Shown here: positions 36,625 to 45,944 of the stretch, piece by piece
Numbering within the stretch: the first letter of the stretch is position 1
Layout: each line of letters begins with the position of its first letter
Assembly: GCF_002019765.1 (NCBI RefSeq)
Contig: NZ_KV917380.1
Location: 1,890,855 to 1,954,854 of the forward strand
Origin: Shouchella oshimensis
GTDB lineage: Bacteria > Bacillota > Bacilli > Bacillales > Bacillaceae_D
Reading direction: 5' to 3'
Length of the DNA: 64,000 bases
Made by a program: the position numbers and the translations under genes
The notes under the pieces: generated by a model
Seen by the model: only the letters and a program-made list of their open reading frames with translations
What the model was told of the DNA's origin: nothing
The model's database searches: none

Positions 36625-36670
36625 GATTTGCTTTAGTTAACATATCCAAGCGAGTTTACAGGGGCTTTAC

Positions 36671-38131
36671 CTATAAAATGGGCGAAAGCAGACGAGAGAT
36701 CGATTCCTTAAACCGCACACGTTTCCCTCGAGCTTCATAGAGTTCTGTTGTAACAAGTGTGGACACATTTACATCTTCAGCGAAATCACGGATGAGCTGT
36801 CTAGCGATAGAAGAATCATATATAAAGGCGTTTACTTCGAAATTTAGTTTGAAACTACGTTGATCAATATTCGCGGTTCCAACAGAACTAACCCGTTCGT
36901 CTACAACAAGCACCTTGTTATGAATAAAACCATTTTCATAAATATAAATTTTAGCACCGACTTTTAACATTTCACCAATGTGTGATGTTGTTGCCCAATA
37001 AACAAACATATGATCCGGTTTGTTCGGGATCATAATTTTGACTTCAATTCCAGTTTGGGCTGCCACTTGAAGGGCATCAAGTAGCGTCTTATCAGGAATA
37101 AAGTATGGTGTTTGAATAATGATCGATTTCTTAGCATCCATAATCATTTTTAAGTAACCATTTTTAATTTGTTCAAACTCAGAATCAGGTCCACTTGATA
37201 CAATTTGCATCGCTGATTGACCATTCGGAGGGATATCAGGAAAATAGCGACTGTGATAGGAAATATGATATTCCTTTGCTGCCTGATTCCAATCTAATAT
37301 AAATCTTGTTTGAATCGCTGCAAGTGCAGGCCCTTCAATTCTTAAGTGGGTATCACGCCAGTAGCCAAATTTTTTCTTCTTCCCTAAATATTCGTCACCG
37401 ACATTAAACCCACCTACATAACCACATACACCATCAATGTTCACAAGCTTGCGGTGGTTCCGAAAATTTAATCGTAAGTTTACGATAGTAAATCTTGAAG
37501 GAAAGAATACCCCAACTTCTCCACCCGCTTCACGAAACGCTTTTAAGTATTTTTTTCGCATGGATCGAGATCCTAGATCGTCATACAAAAGCCTTACTCT
37601 TACGCCTTCTTTCGCTTTCTCTGTAAGGGCATCAATAATCTCTTTACCGATGCCATCGTACCGAAAAATATAATATTGAATGTGAATAAACGTTTTTGCG
37701 TTACGTATATCCGTAAGCAGTTGATTGAACTTTTTTTCTCCATCAGTGAAAATGTCGATGTGATTTTCTTTTGTTAAAATAGCATCATTGTTCATTAAAT
37801 GCATATAGATGAGGTCACGGTTTTCATCCACTGTATTACTTTTAAAACGAAAATTGGCATCAAGTACGTCTTTTTTTTGTTGTTCAATAAGGTGATCGAG
37901 ACCGACTTTTTTAATCCCTTCCCATTGAAAAATCTTTCTTCTTGTCAACGTTTGACCGAGTAAAATATAAATGATGAAGCCAACAAGAGGAATAAAAAAC
38001 AAAATAAGTAGCCAAGCCCACGTTGCTTGTGCATCTTTTCGTTCAATAAAGATAAGAATGACCGCAAATAAAATATTGACAACAAGCAGTGCTGCAAATA
38101 AATAAGTTGGCATTGCAAATTCAATAACCAT
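36671..38131 (-). CDS. cls: Cardiolipin synthase
   Basis: A 486-residue phospholipase-D-family membrane enzyme joining phosphatidylglycerols to cardiolipin. Two N-terminal membrane helices (residues 7-30 and 38-58) precede two HKD motifs: NHRKLVNIDGVCGYVGGFNVGDEY and HNKVLVVDERVSSVGTANIDQRS. Length and order match bacterial Cls. ATG 38131 has AGAAGG upstream. The genome may hold paralogues; which one this is cannot be said. Confidence 0.93.
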   Translation of the reverse strand: MVIEFAMPTYLFAALLVVNILFAVILIFIERKDAQATWAWLLILFFIPLVGFIIYILLGQTLTRRKIFQWEGIKKVGLDHLIEQQKKDVLDANFRFKSNTVDENRDLIYMHLMNNDAILTKENHIDIFTDGEKKFNQLLTDIRNAKTFIHIQYYIFRYDGIGKEIIDALTEKAKEGVRVRLLYDDLGSRSMRKKYLKAFREAGGEVGVFFPSRFTIVNLRLNFRNHRKLVNIDGVCGYVGGFNVGDEYLGKKKKFGYWRDTHLRIEGPALAAIQTRFILDWNQAAKEYHISYHSRYFPDIPPNGQSAMQIVSSGPDSEFEQIKNGYLKMIMDAKKSIIIQTPYFIPDKTLLDALQVAAQTGIEVKIMIPNKPDHMFVYWATTSHIGEMLKVGAKIYIYENGFIHNKVLVVDERVSSVGTANIDQRSFKLNFEVNAFIYDSSIARQLIRDFAEDVNVSTLVTTELYEARGKRVRFKESISRLLSPIL

Positions 38132-38160
38132 AGTATCAACCTTCTACTTTCTCTTTGTAT

Positions 38161-39822
38161 CTAAAAACGACCAGATCGAAAGATGGCCCAAATAATCCAA
38201 AGGAACATAAGTGATGTAATCGTTAAACCAACTTCAATTGCAGGAATTTGTAACAATATAGTTGGTTCAGCTGTTAATGATCCTCCAATAATAACCCCGG
38301 TCATAATAATACTAAAAGACAATAATACAACCGAAAAAGCAAGCTTGTTGCTGATGCGGTCAACTTTTTTTATTAAATCTTTTATTTCCCCGATTGAGAT
38401 GGAAACTTTTAACTTCCCGTCTCGAATTTCTTTTAATGTCTGACTTAAGTCTTTTGGAAGAAGGCGAATGGTTTCAAAGCTCTCCTGTGACTCTTTTTGC
38501 ATTTTACGTGCAAATCGTCTCGGATCGTAACGCTCCTTAATTAACATTCTCCCGAAAGGTTCCACAATATCGATAATCGCAATGGAGGGAGCAATATGGG
38601 AAACAATTGATTCGACTGCCAATAGCGCTTTTCCTAGCATCGTCAAGTCTGGAGGAATTAAACAATCATGCTGGTTAGCGACGGCGAATAAATCTTGAAC
38701 AGCTTCTCCGATAGAGATCTCCGCCATCGGTACATCATAGTACTTTAAGCGAAGATAATCTAAGTCGTCATGGAGGCGCGCTTGATCGACTCCTTCATGA
38801 ACAATATCCATTGCAAATAATGCTTTCATCACTCGATCTGTATGTCTACTCTTTAATCCTTGAACGAGTAGCGCAAGGCTATGACGCATGTCATCTGATA
38901 ATCGACCGACCATACCAAAATCAATTAAGATAATATCATTGTTTTTAGTGACAAAGATATTACCTGGATGAGGGTCACCGTGAAAGAATCCATGAGCGAA
39001 AATTTGTTCAAACATACCAGTGGCAAATCGCTCAGCAACAAGTTCTTGGTCATAGCCTTTTTCATATGTAGCTTCAGTAATTTTCGTTCCTTCAACCTTT
39101 GACATAGTGAGCACTTTCATAGATGAATAAGCCGAATAAATGACAGGAAAGTACATGGTTGGTTGATTTTTAGATTGACGTTTTAAACGCTCAGCATTTT
39201 GCGCTTCGTTTTTATAATTAATCTCCTCTTTTAACGCATTAGCAAATTCGTGAAACAAGTCAATGAGACGGAATTTTTTTACCCACGTAACCCGTTCCTC
39301 AGCTAGTAGAAGCAAGTCTTCTAAAATAGCCAAGTCTGTTTCAATAATACGTTGTATATGAGGGCGACGAATTTTGACAACGACGCTTTCTCCTGTTGGC
39401 AGCTCCGCTTCATGTACTTGCCCAATAGACGCTGCTGCTAAAGGCTCTTTGTTAAAAGAGCGAAATAATTGTTCAATGGGAGTGTCCAACTCTTGCTCAA
39501 GAATCTCTTTTGCGTCTTCATAAGGAAAACTCGGCACATTATCTTGTAATGCTTCTAATTCATTTAACACGTGCTGAGGGAAAAGGTCAGCACGTGTACT
39601 TGCGAGTTGACCAAGCTTGATAAAAGTTGGACCGAGCTCCTCTAACAATAAACGAATTCGCTTCGCTACAGAGAGGTCAGTGTCTTTCTTTTTCTTTGAA
39701 CGTTTCGGTTTACGTCTTTCAAGCAAACCCATATCCCGGACAATTTGACCAAAGCCATAGTGATAAAGAGCTGTAATAATATCTTGATACCTTGATAGAT
39801 ACCGCATTCTTTTTTTTAGCAT
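38161..39822 (-). CDS. UbiB/ABC1 atypical kinase family protein
   Basis: A 553-residue protein with the UbiB kinase-like fold: KxGQ motif in FIKLGQLASTRADLFP, AAASIGQVHEA nucleotide loop with VVVKIRRP lysine, HGDPHPGNI catalytic loop and LIDFGMVGRL. Two C-terminal membrane helices anchor it. UbiB proteins support quinone lipid biosynthesis or transport in other bacteria; in menaquinone-only Bacilli the role is unknown. It follows the phasin-like gene and lies 29 bases before cls, so one operon is possible. Confidence 0.9.
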   Translation of the reverse strand: MLKKRMRYLSRYQDIITALYHYGFGQIVRDMGLLERRKPKRSKKKKDTDLSVAKRIRLLLEELGPTFIKLGQLASTRADLFPQHVLNELEALQDNVPSFPYEDAKEILEQELDTPIEQLFRSFNKEPLAAASIGQVHEAELPTGESVVVKIRRPHIQRIIETDLAILEDLLLLAEERVTWVKKFRLIDLFHEFANALKEEINYKNEAQNAERLKRQSKNQPTMYFPVIYSAYSSMKVLTMSKVEGTKITEATYEKGYDQELVAERFATGMFEQIFAHGFFHGDPHPGNIFVTKNNDIILIDFGMVGRLSDDMRHSLALLVQGLKSRHTDRVMKALFAMDIVHEGVDQARLHDDLDYLRLKYYDVPMAEISIGEAVQDLFAVANQHDCLIPPDLTMLGKALLAVESIVSHIAPSIAIIDIVEPFGRMLIKERYDPRRFARKMQKESQESFETIRLLPKDLSQTLKEIRDGKLKVSISIGEIKDLIKKVDRISNKLAFSVVLLSFSIIMTGVIIGGSLTAEPTILLQIPAIEVGLTITSLMFLWIIWAIFRSGRF

Positions 39823-39844
39823 TGGTACGGTCCTCTCTTGCTAT

Positions 39845-40174
39845 TTAATCATCATTTGAGTGCACTTGATTTTGTTTGTCCAGGGTCTTCTCAAGAATAG
39901 CGACTCTCGCTTTCAGTGCATCCACCTCTGCTTGAGTAGGAATATCCATGGAAACTAGGTACTGTTTTACCCGCTCAGTAATCATTGATTCCACTTCTTT
40001 TTGCGCTTTTCTACCTTTTTCCATTAAGTCGTCAACAAGCTGATTCGATTCTGAACGTTTTACCTCTCCTCGTTGAACAAGTTCGTTTACCGTTCTTTCG
40101 ATTTGCTCTTTACTAGCAGATGCCGCTCCAACCCCTAAAGAATAAACATTATTTAATACATCTCTCATTGCCAT
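39845..40174 (-). CDS. Phasin-like coiled-coil protein
   Basis: A 109-residue helical protein (SLGVGAASASKEQIERTVNELVQRGEV, then LKARVAILEKTLDKQ) resembling polyhydroxyalkanoate-associated phasin-family proteins. It starts at ATG 40174 behind AAGGAGGAAAC. It sits directly upstream of the UbiB-like gene, a pairing also seen in other Bacilli, so it may modulate that membrane protein rather than coat storage granules. Confidence 0.7.
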   Translation of the reverse strand: MAMRDVLNNVYSLGVGAASASKEQIERTVNELVQRGEVKRSESNQLVDDLMEKGRKAQKEVESMITERVKQYLVSMDIPTQAEVDALKARVAILEKTLDKQNQVHSNDD

Positions 40175-40296
40175 CGTTGTTTCCTCCTTATTTCTGTCAT
40201 CTTATTTCTATTGTATACAAAGAAAGGAGATGAACACAATTATATTCTCGTTACTACCCTTAATACGACTTTTTCAATCAAAAGTTTCAGCTGAAT

Positions 40297-40980
40297 TTAT
40301 GGTGTATAGTTCTGCATGTAAATGGAGTGATCGTCTAGCCACTCTGCATAAAAGATTGTTTTATGAGAAGGAAAGCCTCTCTTTTGAATTTGCTCATGTA
40401 GCCAGCTTTCGTTTTTTTTGATTTTTTTAAGCCCTTCATAAATAATTTCACCGTCCATAATGAGAGGAATAGGTAAGCTTTGATCAACACCCTTAATCGC
40501 CATCTCTTGGTTAGATGGTGAACGGAAGGCATGTTTAAGCTGGATATTGACCGTTCCATTTGTTTCTAAGATCCCATATTGAACTTCTCGAATTGAAAAA
40601 ACGCCCTTCTCTCTTAATAAGTGTTGAAGCTGATTTAAATCTAATTTGTTTTTGCGTAGCTCATCAAATTGAATACGACCCTTTGCGATAATAATGGAAG
40701 GAGACCCCTCAAGCAGACCTCTTGTAAATCGAAACTTTTGCGTAATCATTTCAATGGAATAGATGAGGGAACCCCAAATAAAAATCGCGTAAAGCACATA
40801 GACAAGGTGGATGTCGTCATCATAAATGGCGTTTCCTAATAGCTCGCCAATGACCAGTGCGGAAATGAAATCAAACGGTGTTAGCTGAGTAATTTGATTT
40901 TTACCGAGAACTTTAGATAACACTAATAGTGCGAAAAAACCTACAATCAGTTCGGTTGTTAATGATATATAGCTTTGCAT
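40297..40980 (-). CDS. DUF421 membrane protein (YetF type)
   Basis: A 227-residue protein with three N-terminal membrane helices and a C-terminal soluble DUF421 domain. Signature parts: LLVLSKVLGKNQITQLTPFDFISALVIGELLGNAIYD, and SIIIAKGRIQFDELRKNKLDLNQLQHLLREKGVFSI. A C-terminal addition (GEIIYEGLKKIKKNESWLHEQIQKRG) matches YdfS/YetF-type proteins. B. subtilis paralogues are linked to spores or stress. Function unknown. Confidence 0.83.
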   Translation of the reverse strand: MQSYISLTTELIVGFFALLVLSKVLGKNQITQLTPFDFISALVIGELLGNAIYDDDIHLVYVLYAIFIWGSLIYSIEMITQKFRFTRGLLEGSPSIIIAKGRIQFDELRKNKLDLNQLQHLLREKGVFSIREVQYGILETNGTVNIQLKHAFRSPSNQEMAIKGVDQSLPIPLIMDGEIIYEGLKKIKKNESWLHEQIQKRGFPSHKTIFYAEWLDDHSIYMQNYTP

Positions 40981-41138
40981 GATGCTCTCACCCTATGTTA
41001 GTAACATCCTTTCTACTGTTAGTGTCTTACCTAGTCTGGCTGCTATTCCATGAAACAATTGTCAATAATTTCATGTGTAAATAAATGCAACTGATACACC
41101 CTAATAAGCGAAAAGCTTGAATACTTGGAGGTGATGAC

Positions 41139-41567
41139 ATGTTTAAAAAAACACTAGCCATTATACTTATTACGCTACTTACAGCTTGTACAGCTTATGA
41201 AGATGAGCAAGGGAAAGCATTTATGCTGCAGTCTTCTGCTGGTAAAGAACAAGCAGAATCTGATCGTGTAAAGGAAGAATTGCTGAAAATGGACGAAGTT
41301 GTAAGTGTGCGAGGCATTCAACACGAAGAAGATATGATTATGGCACTTCACATAAAACAGAAGGATCGTTTCCATTTGAAAAAAGTACGTAAAAAAGCAT
41401 TTGATTCTGTTAAAGCACTCTATCCGAATGCGACTATCCATATTTCAACAGATAAAAAAATTTATAAGGAATTAGCTAAAGCAGAGGAAGCGATTAAAAC
41501 CGATCATTTAGCGAAATCAGAAGTAAAAAAACAGTTAAAACGGATTGAAGAACATTTAAAAGAGTAA
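41139..41567 (+). CDS. YhcN/YlaJ-family sporulation lipoprotein
   Basis: A 142-residue lipoprotein: signal peptide ending in LLTACTAYEDE (lipobox Cys near residue 17), then a YhcN/YlaJ-like domain (VVSVRGIQHEEDMIMALHIKQ). Such proteins sit in the inner spore membrane. AGGTGATGAC precedes the ATG. It starts 13 bases before spoVAC, the order seen in other spore formers, so it is probably made in the forespore with spoVA. A sigma-G promoter is expected, but I could not fix one. Confidence 0.8.
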   Translation: MFKKTLAIILITLLTACTAYEDEQGKAFMLQSSAGKEQAESDRVKEELLKMDEVVSVRGIQHEEDMIMALHIKQKDRFHLKKVRKKAFDSVKALYPNATIHISTDKKIYKELAKAEEAIKTDHLAKSEVKKQLKRIEEHLKE

Positions 41568-41579
41568 GGAGGGAAATGA

Positions 41580-42050
41580 GTGGCTAAGAAAAAGCAATCA
41601 CCAGAGCAAGAACAGTATCAAAAGGTAGCAAAAAAATACGAGAAAAAAAGGCCCGTATTAAAGAACTGTATCATCGCATTTTTCGTTGGCGGTGCCGTTT
41701 GTGTCATTGGGCAGTGTTTACAAGTATTTTATTACACATTCTTTGATTTTACAGAGAAAAGCGCTAGTAATCCGACTGTTGCCACATTAATTTTTATTGC
41801 GACTTTGATTACCGGTCTTGGATTTTACGATCGTATTGCCCAAGTTGCAGGTGCTGGAACCGCTGTGCCTGTTACAGGGTTTGCCAATTCGGTTGCGTCC
41901 GCAGCCATTGAGCATCGAACAGAAGGTTATGTTCTCGGCGTTGGTGGCAACATGTTTAAGTTAGCTGGTTCCGTTATTGTTTTTGGAACGGTAGCTGCAT
42001 TCGTTATTTCATTAATAAAAACCCTTCTTATTAATGCGGGGGTGATCTAA
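41580..42050 (+). CDS. spoVAC: Stage V sporulation protein AC
   Basis: A 156-residue membrane protein of the SpoVA channel that moves dipicolinic acid into and out of spores. After a Lys-rich N-terminus come four helices with the family motif VAGAGTAVPVTGFANSVASAAIEHRTEG. SpoVAC is thought to be a mechanosensitive channel. GTG 41580 is preceded by AAGGAGGGAAATGA. It overlaps spoVAD by one base. Confidence 0.95.
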   Translation: MAKKKQSPEQEQYQKVAKKYEKKRPVLKNCIIAFFVGGAVCVIGQCLQVFYYTFFDFTEKSASNPTVATLIFIATLITGLGFYDRIAQVAGAGTAVPVTGFANSVASAAIEHRTEGYVLGVGGNMFKLAGSVIVFGTVAAFVISLIKTLLINAGVI

Positions 42051-43069
42051 TGTTAGTTGGAAAACAAAGTTGGCGATTTGATAACCAGCCTGTCATTATT
42101 TCTACTGGAACGGTTGGTGGTCCATTCGAGGGGAACGGCGCTATTCCAGAGGCATTTGATTTGGTACATGATGAACTGTGGATTGGCGAAAAATCATTTG
42201 AAAAAGCGCAGACGATTCTTGTAGAAGGCGCTGTTACAACAGCATTAAAGAAAGCATCTGTTAAAAAAGAAGATGTAAATTTTCTATTAGCCGGGGATTT
42301 AGTGAATCAATTAACCCCGTCTAGCTTTGCAGGTCGATCATTAGCCATTCCTTATTTAGGTATGTTTGGAGCTTGTTCCACCTCGATGGAAGGGCTTGCG
42401 CTAGGCTCATTTCTAATTAATGGAAGTGGTGCTCATCATGTCGTAAGTGTCGCATCGAGCCATAATGCAGCAACGGAAAAACAATTTCGTTACCCAACTG
42501 AATACGGGGGTCAAAAACCACCAACAGCTCAATGGACAGCAACGGCTGCAGGTGCAGCGCTTGTGGCTAAAACAGGTGATGGTCCACGAGTGACTGGGGC
42601 GACGATGGGAAAAGTGATTGATATGGGTATCTCTGATCCATTTAATATGGGTGGAGCAATGGCGCCCGCAGCAGCCGACACGATTGAGACTCATTTCAAA
42701 GAGTTCCACCGGGGTCCAGATGATTATGATCTTATTGTCACAGGTGATTTAGGTCAAATCGGACTGCCGATTTGCCGGGACTTGCTCAAACAAAAAGGCT
42801 ATGAATTAGGGCACGATCGCTTTCAAGATTGTGGGTTAATGCTCTACAAAGAGGATCAGCCTGTATTAGCCGGGGCAAGTGGGCCAGGTTGTTCTGCAGT
42901 TGTGACGTATGGACATTTACTAAATAAAGTGAAGTCAGGAGAGATCCGCCGCTTGCTCGTCGTTGCTACCGGCGCACTTTTATCACCACTATCGTTCCAG
43001 CAAAAAGAAACCATTCCATGTATTGCTCATGCTGTTGTTATTGAATCACCAAAAGGAGGCGCATTATGA
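42050..43069 (+). CDS. spoVAD: Stage V sporulation protein AD
   Basis: A 339-residue soluble protein with the thiolase-like fold that binds dipicolinic acid for the SpoVA channel. Visible parts are [24 protein letters not shown] and [21 protein letters not shown], with the pseudo-thiolase Cys. Length equals B. subtilis SpoVAD. ATG overlaps the spoVAC stop; its end overlaps spoVAE by four bases. Confidence 0.96.
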   Translation: MLVGKQSWRFDNQPVIISTGTVGGPFEGNGAIPEAFDLVHDELWIGEKSFEKAQTILVEGAVTTALKKASVKKEDVNFLLAGDLVNQLTPSSFAGRSLAIPYLGMFGACSTSMEGLALGSFLINGSGAHHVVSVASSHNAATEKQFRYPTEYGGQKPPTAQWTATAAGAALVAKTGDGPRVTGATMGKVIDMGISDPFNMGGAMAPAAADTIETHFKEFHRGPDDYDLIVTGDLGQIGLPICRDLLKQKGYELGHDRFQDCGLMLYKEDQPVLAGASGPGCSAVVTYGHLLNKVKSGEIRRLLVVATGALLSPLSFQQKETIPCIAHAVVIESPKGGAL

Positions 43070-43416
43070 TTTTTTTGTGGGCGTTTCTTGTTGGAGGAGT
43101 TATTTGTGTCATTGGTCAGTTGTTAATGGATGTCGTCAAATTAACGCCAGCTCATACTATGTCCACTTTAGTTGTTAGTGGAGCTGTTCTAGCAGGTTTT
43201 GGTCTATATGAACCGTTAGTTGATTTTGCAGGAGCAGGAGCAACTGTGCCGATCACAAGTTTTGGTAATTCCCTTGTTCAAGGTGCAATGGAAGAGGCGA
43301 ATCAAGTTGGTTTAATTGGTATTATCACAGGTATTTTTGAAATAACGAGTGCCGGTATTTCGGCGGCCATCATTTTCGGTTTTATTGCTGCTCTAATTTT
43401 TAAACCAAAAGGATGA
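43066..43416 (+). CDS. spoVAE: Stage V sporulation protein AE (SpoVAEb type)
   Basis: A 116-residue membrane protein with about four helices: [18 protein letters not shown] at the N-terminus and the SpoVAC-like motif [25 protein letters not shown]. It completes the spoVAC-AD-AE core found even in spore formers without the full seven-gene operon. It overlaps spoVAD (ATGA). Confidence 0.94.
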   Translation: MIFLWAFLVGGVICVIGQLLMDVVKLTPAHTMSTLVVSGAVLAGFGLYEPLVDFAGAGATVPITSFGNSLVQGAMEEANQVGLIGIITGIFEITSAGISAAIIFGFIAALIFKPKG

Positions 43417-43437
43417 AAAAATAGACATAGGCTAGTT

Positions 43438-43704
43438 CAAATGGGTTAACTGTTTGGACTAGATGCAGGTAAACAAGCACGTACTATGTACAATAACTAT
43501 GTAAGTTCGGCAACTTATACTTTAGCCACAGGACTACATGGAGCGAGAACAAAACAATACTGTACAAAAACTGTATGGCAAGCTTATTATTATGGAGCTA
43601 ATAGAAATTTAGGAGGACATCCTTTAACTAAAGTAAGTCTTCCACCATGGCAGATTGTTGATACGGCATATTTAACACATGCCGTTAGTGGTGTTAAGAA
43701 TTAA
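43438..43704 (+). pseudogene. Remnant of permuted papain-like (YiiX/NlpC-type) peptidase
   Basis: The frame LFGLDAGKQARTMYNNYVSS...YCTKTVWQAYYYGANRNLGG...SLPPWQIVDTAYLTHAVSGVKN looks like the C-terminal catalytic part of a YiiX/YycO-like Cys peptidase (Cys in YCTKTVWQAYYY, then P-x-x-I). A stop (TAA near 43435) ends the frame upstream and no ribosome site precedes it, and no N-terminal half was found. It is probably a truncated gene copy left beside spoVAE. Confidence 0.55.
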
Positions 43705-43710
43705 AAACAA

Positions 43711-43738
43711 AGAGAAGACCTAATTAAAGGTCTTCTCT
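43711..43738 (-). terminator. Terminator of small membrane protein gene
   Basis: AGAGAAGACC/GGTCTTCTCT form a perfect 10-bp stem with an 8-base loop; on the minus strand it is followed by TTGTTTTTA. It overlaps the stop codon at 43724. Confidence 0.75.
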
Positions 43739-44173
43739 GCTTGAATATTCGTATTTAAAGAGTCCCACTAGTAGACTAAAGATAACATATGTCGGTACTA
43801 AATAAATGACTGTCGCGAAAATCAACTCGTAGATGTCTAAGTTAAAAGAAAAGATTACGACAAGAATTAATAATATTGCAGTGATAGATGGGACTGAAAA
43901 GCTTTTTGAAAGAGAGAACCATCTGTTTACTAGTAAGGAAATAGATATGATAAGAAAAATACTTAGGATATAGATTAATGCCATCCATACTATTGTTTCC
44001 CAGTTAAGTGTTGCACTTCTTCCTATATTGCCCATCACACTGTACCATGAGAATAGAAAACCAATAAGTACGGCACCATTTATTAGAGCTAATATTTTTT
44101 TTCCTAAATACATATAGATGAATGGACTTATAAACATAAGAAAAATAGTCAAAACTGAAAAAGTTTCTTCCAA
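43724..44173 (-). CDS. Small polytopic membrane protein
   Basis: A protein of about 149 residues with four hydrophobic segments (FSVLTIFLMFISPFIYMYLG, ILALINGAVLIGFLFSWY, MALIYILSIFLIISISLLV, ILLILVVIFSFNLDIYELIFATVIYLVP). The TTG at 44173 fits AAGGAGGG upstream; a longer frame starting at 44194 would include that site. It lies in the decayed island with the secreted-protein relic. It could be an immunity or transport-accessory protein, but nothing proves this. Confidence 0.55.
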   Translation of the reverse strand: MEETFSVLTIFLMFISPFIYMYLGKKILALINGAVLIGFLFSWYSVMGNIGRSATLNWETIVWMALIYILSIFLIISISLLVNRWFSLSKSFSVPSITAILLILVVIFSFNLDIYELIFATVIYLVPTYVIFSLLVGLFKYEYSSREDL

Positions 44174-44286
44174 TACTATTGCCCTCCTTGACATGACTTT
44201 TTATAGTACAGTTTCCTTCATTATATAGCAGACAAAATCAATAATCTATTTAATTTAGTTTTAAAAACTATATTGTTTAAAAAAAT

Positions 44287-44490
44287 TTAGAAATCTAAAA
44301 AAGAGAGTGTGTTGTGGTGAACATGCCGTTGCTCGATACACGAAATGACAACAATCGCAAGACCGCCAATCAAAATTAACGATAATACGAAGAAGTTTTC
44401 AGGTTCTACAGCGAAATAACAGATAGCTAATAAGACCAGAAAGATTAAGTAACCGATAAGGTGCATTTTTCTATGTTGTTGTTTTGTCAA
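44287..44490 (-). CDS. Small two-helix membrane protein
   Basis: A 67-residue protein with two hydrophobic segments (LIGYLIFLVLLAICYFAV and NFFVLSLILIGGLAIVVIS) and a His-rich tail. Its TTG start overlaps the stop codon of the upstream secreted-protein pseudogene (ATTGA), so it was once translationally coupled to it. This toxin/immunity-like arrangement is only inference. Confidence 0.55.
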   Translation of the reverse strand: MTKQQHRKMHLIGYLIFLVLLAICYFAVEPENFFVLSLILIGGLAIVVISCIEQRHVHHNTLSFLDF

Positions 44491-45316
44491 TTGATTCCCT
44501 CAGCTTTATACCAGTGATTGTACAGTCTCTCTGCTTTTGTTTGTCTTGCTGATAGAAGATTTTTACGGGCAGAGTCTTTATAAAAATTGATTTTCATTTG
44601 CTTGCTGCCATCGGTATCTTGCGTCTGTGTCGGCACGTGTACCGATTGAGCGTTTAAAATACCCTACCTTTATATTATATTGAATCCAAACAGTAGCAAA
44701 TCCTGCGGCTAATGGACCTGCTTTTGGAATAAATGAAGTTATTGCCACAGCTACTGCTTGTAATGTAACTTTTCCGTTAACAGTTACGGTTATATTTTGC
44801 CAACCGCTCCAAACCCATCTACCCGTCTGCGCTTGAATTCCTACTTCAGGAGCCGCCCCACTTTTACTATATATGGCTGGTGGGACATATACATCACTGG
44901 TTACAAAATTATCATGAATTTGTTTTCCGAGTTCATTTACTGCCCTCTAATTTAGTAATTTCTTGTTTGGTTAAATGATCACTTGTTACAGATATATGCG
45001 TTGAATTTTTTTCTCAAACAAATTCTTGATAACCTTGATCTGTGGGAATGCGATTAATAACGTGTGTATCTGTTTCTTGTGTAATCATTTCGTATGTTGT
45101 ACCTTCAGATTCAAAAACAACTGGGTCATAAACCCCATCTTCTTTCGGTTCTTGTAGTTCCACTTCTTCTAAGCCTTCTTCTTCCAATTCAAAAGGTTGT
45201 TCCTCTGAATCATTGTTTACAGCCGCTTTTTCTTGTGCAGATGCAAGGTGAGGTGAAATGGAACTAAAAACGAGAGAAAGCGATAAAACCGAAAGCAATA
45301 ATTTCGTCTTTTTTAT
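44487..45316 (-). pseudogene. Decayed secreted protein gene
   Basis: Reading from 45316: ATA AAA AAG (probably once ATG) begins a signal peptide (IKKTKLLLSVLSLSLVFSS...SPHLASAQE), then an acidic linker (EEEGLEEVELQEPKEDG) and VINRIPTDQGYQEFV. An in-frame TGA follows near 45016, then the same frame continues. A frame change near 44945 leads to a long stretch with GRWVWSGWQNITVTVNGK and a glycine/alanine-rich hydrophobic part. A second frame change near 44585 leads to DSARKNLLSARQTKAERLYNHW and a TGA at 44487. The family is unknown. Confidence 0.6.
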
Positions 45317-45513
45317 TGAAGATAATAACTCCCTATATTAAGTTTTATTGCCAAATTTCGGCTTATTAACAATAGCAAAGGGAGTAAAAAATAGGAATAG
45401 ATATATTTCGACATTCAGAATGTTTAAACTTATTAAAGCGCTTAATAATATAAAGAGATGCTTAACGAACATCGTCTGGTTTTGCTCCTTCGCATCGAAG
45501 GTTGATTGAATAA

Positions 45514-45535
45514 ACCGTGTAAAAAATTACACGGT
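45514..45535 (-). terminator. Terminator-like hairpin
   Basis: ACCGTGTAA/TTACACGGT, 9 bp with an AAAA loop. On the minus strand it lies 10 bases beyond the 37-residue ORF, with a modest T-rich tail. Confidence 0.5.
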
Positions 45536-45543
45536 CTATCTGA

Positions 45544-45657
45544 TTAGATGATGATTAACAAACAAAAAGCGAAACCTAGACCGAAAACGACTACAAAACT
45601 CATACAACGAACAAAAATCTTCATAAAGAACTTTGCTAAATCAGGTTGAATGTACAT
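45544..45657 (-). CDS. Small single-helix membrane protein (37 residues)
   Basis: The short frame MYIQPDLAKFFMKIFVRCM followed by SFVVVFGLGFAFCLLIII is preceded by AAAGGAAGAAGTAACAAAA. It has an amphipathic N-terminus and a single strongly hydrophobic helix, like many small Bacillus membrane proteins. A hairpin follows. I do not recognise it. The adjoining stretch 45317-45513 holds no gene I can support. Confidence 0.5.
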   Translation of the reverse strand: MYIQPDLAKFFMKIFVRCMSFVVVFGLGFAFCLLIII

Positions 45658-45944
45658 TTTTGTTACTTCTTCCTTTATTTGATAAACGATTTAAAAGTGA
45701 CCTAGTGGTTTAGGATGATTTTTGACCGGACAACGACCTCAAAGTATGTATACAGTACTCGCAGAAAAGTAAGCTATTTCTTGAAATTTGAATCCAGTTT
45801 TGAACAGATTCGTAGCAGGGTCATGCCTTTTTTTCGTTTGACTATAATATAGGACTTAGAGGACGCAAGTCCGGTTTGAAATATGTAAGATTGTGGCTTG
45901 TTCTTACAACACTTATTGTGGTGAACATAAGTAGAAAGATGCTA

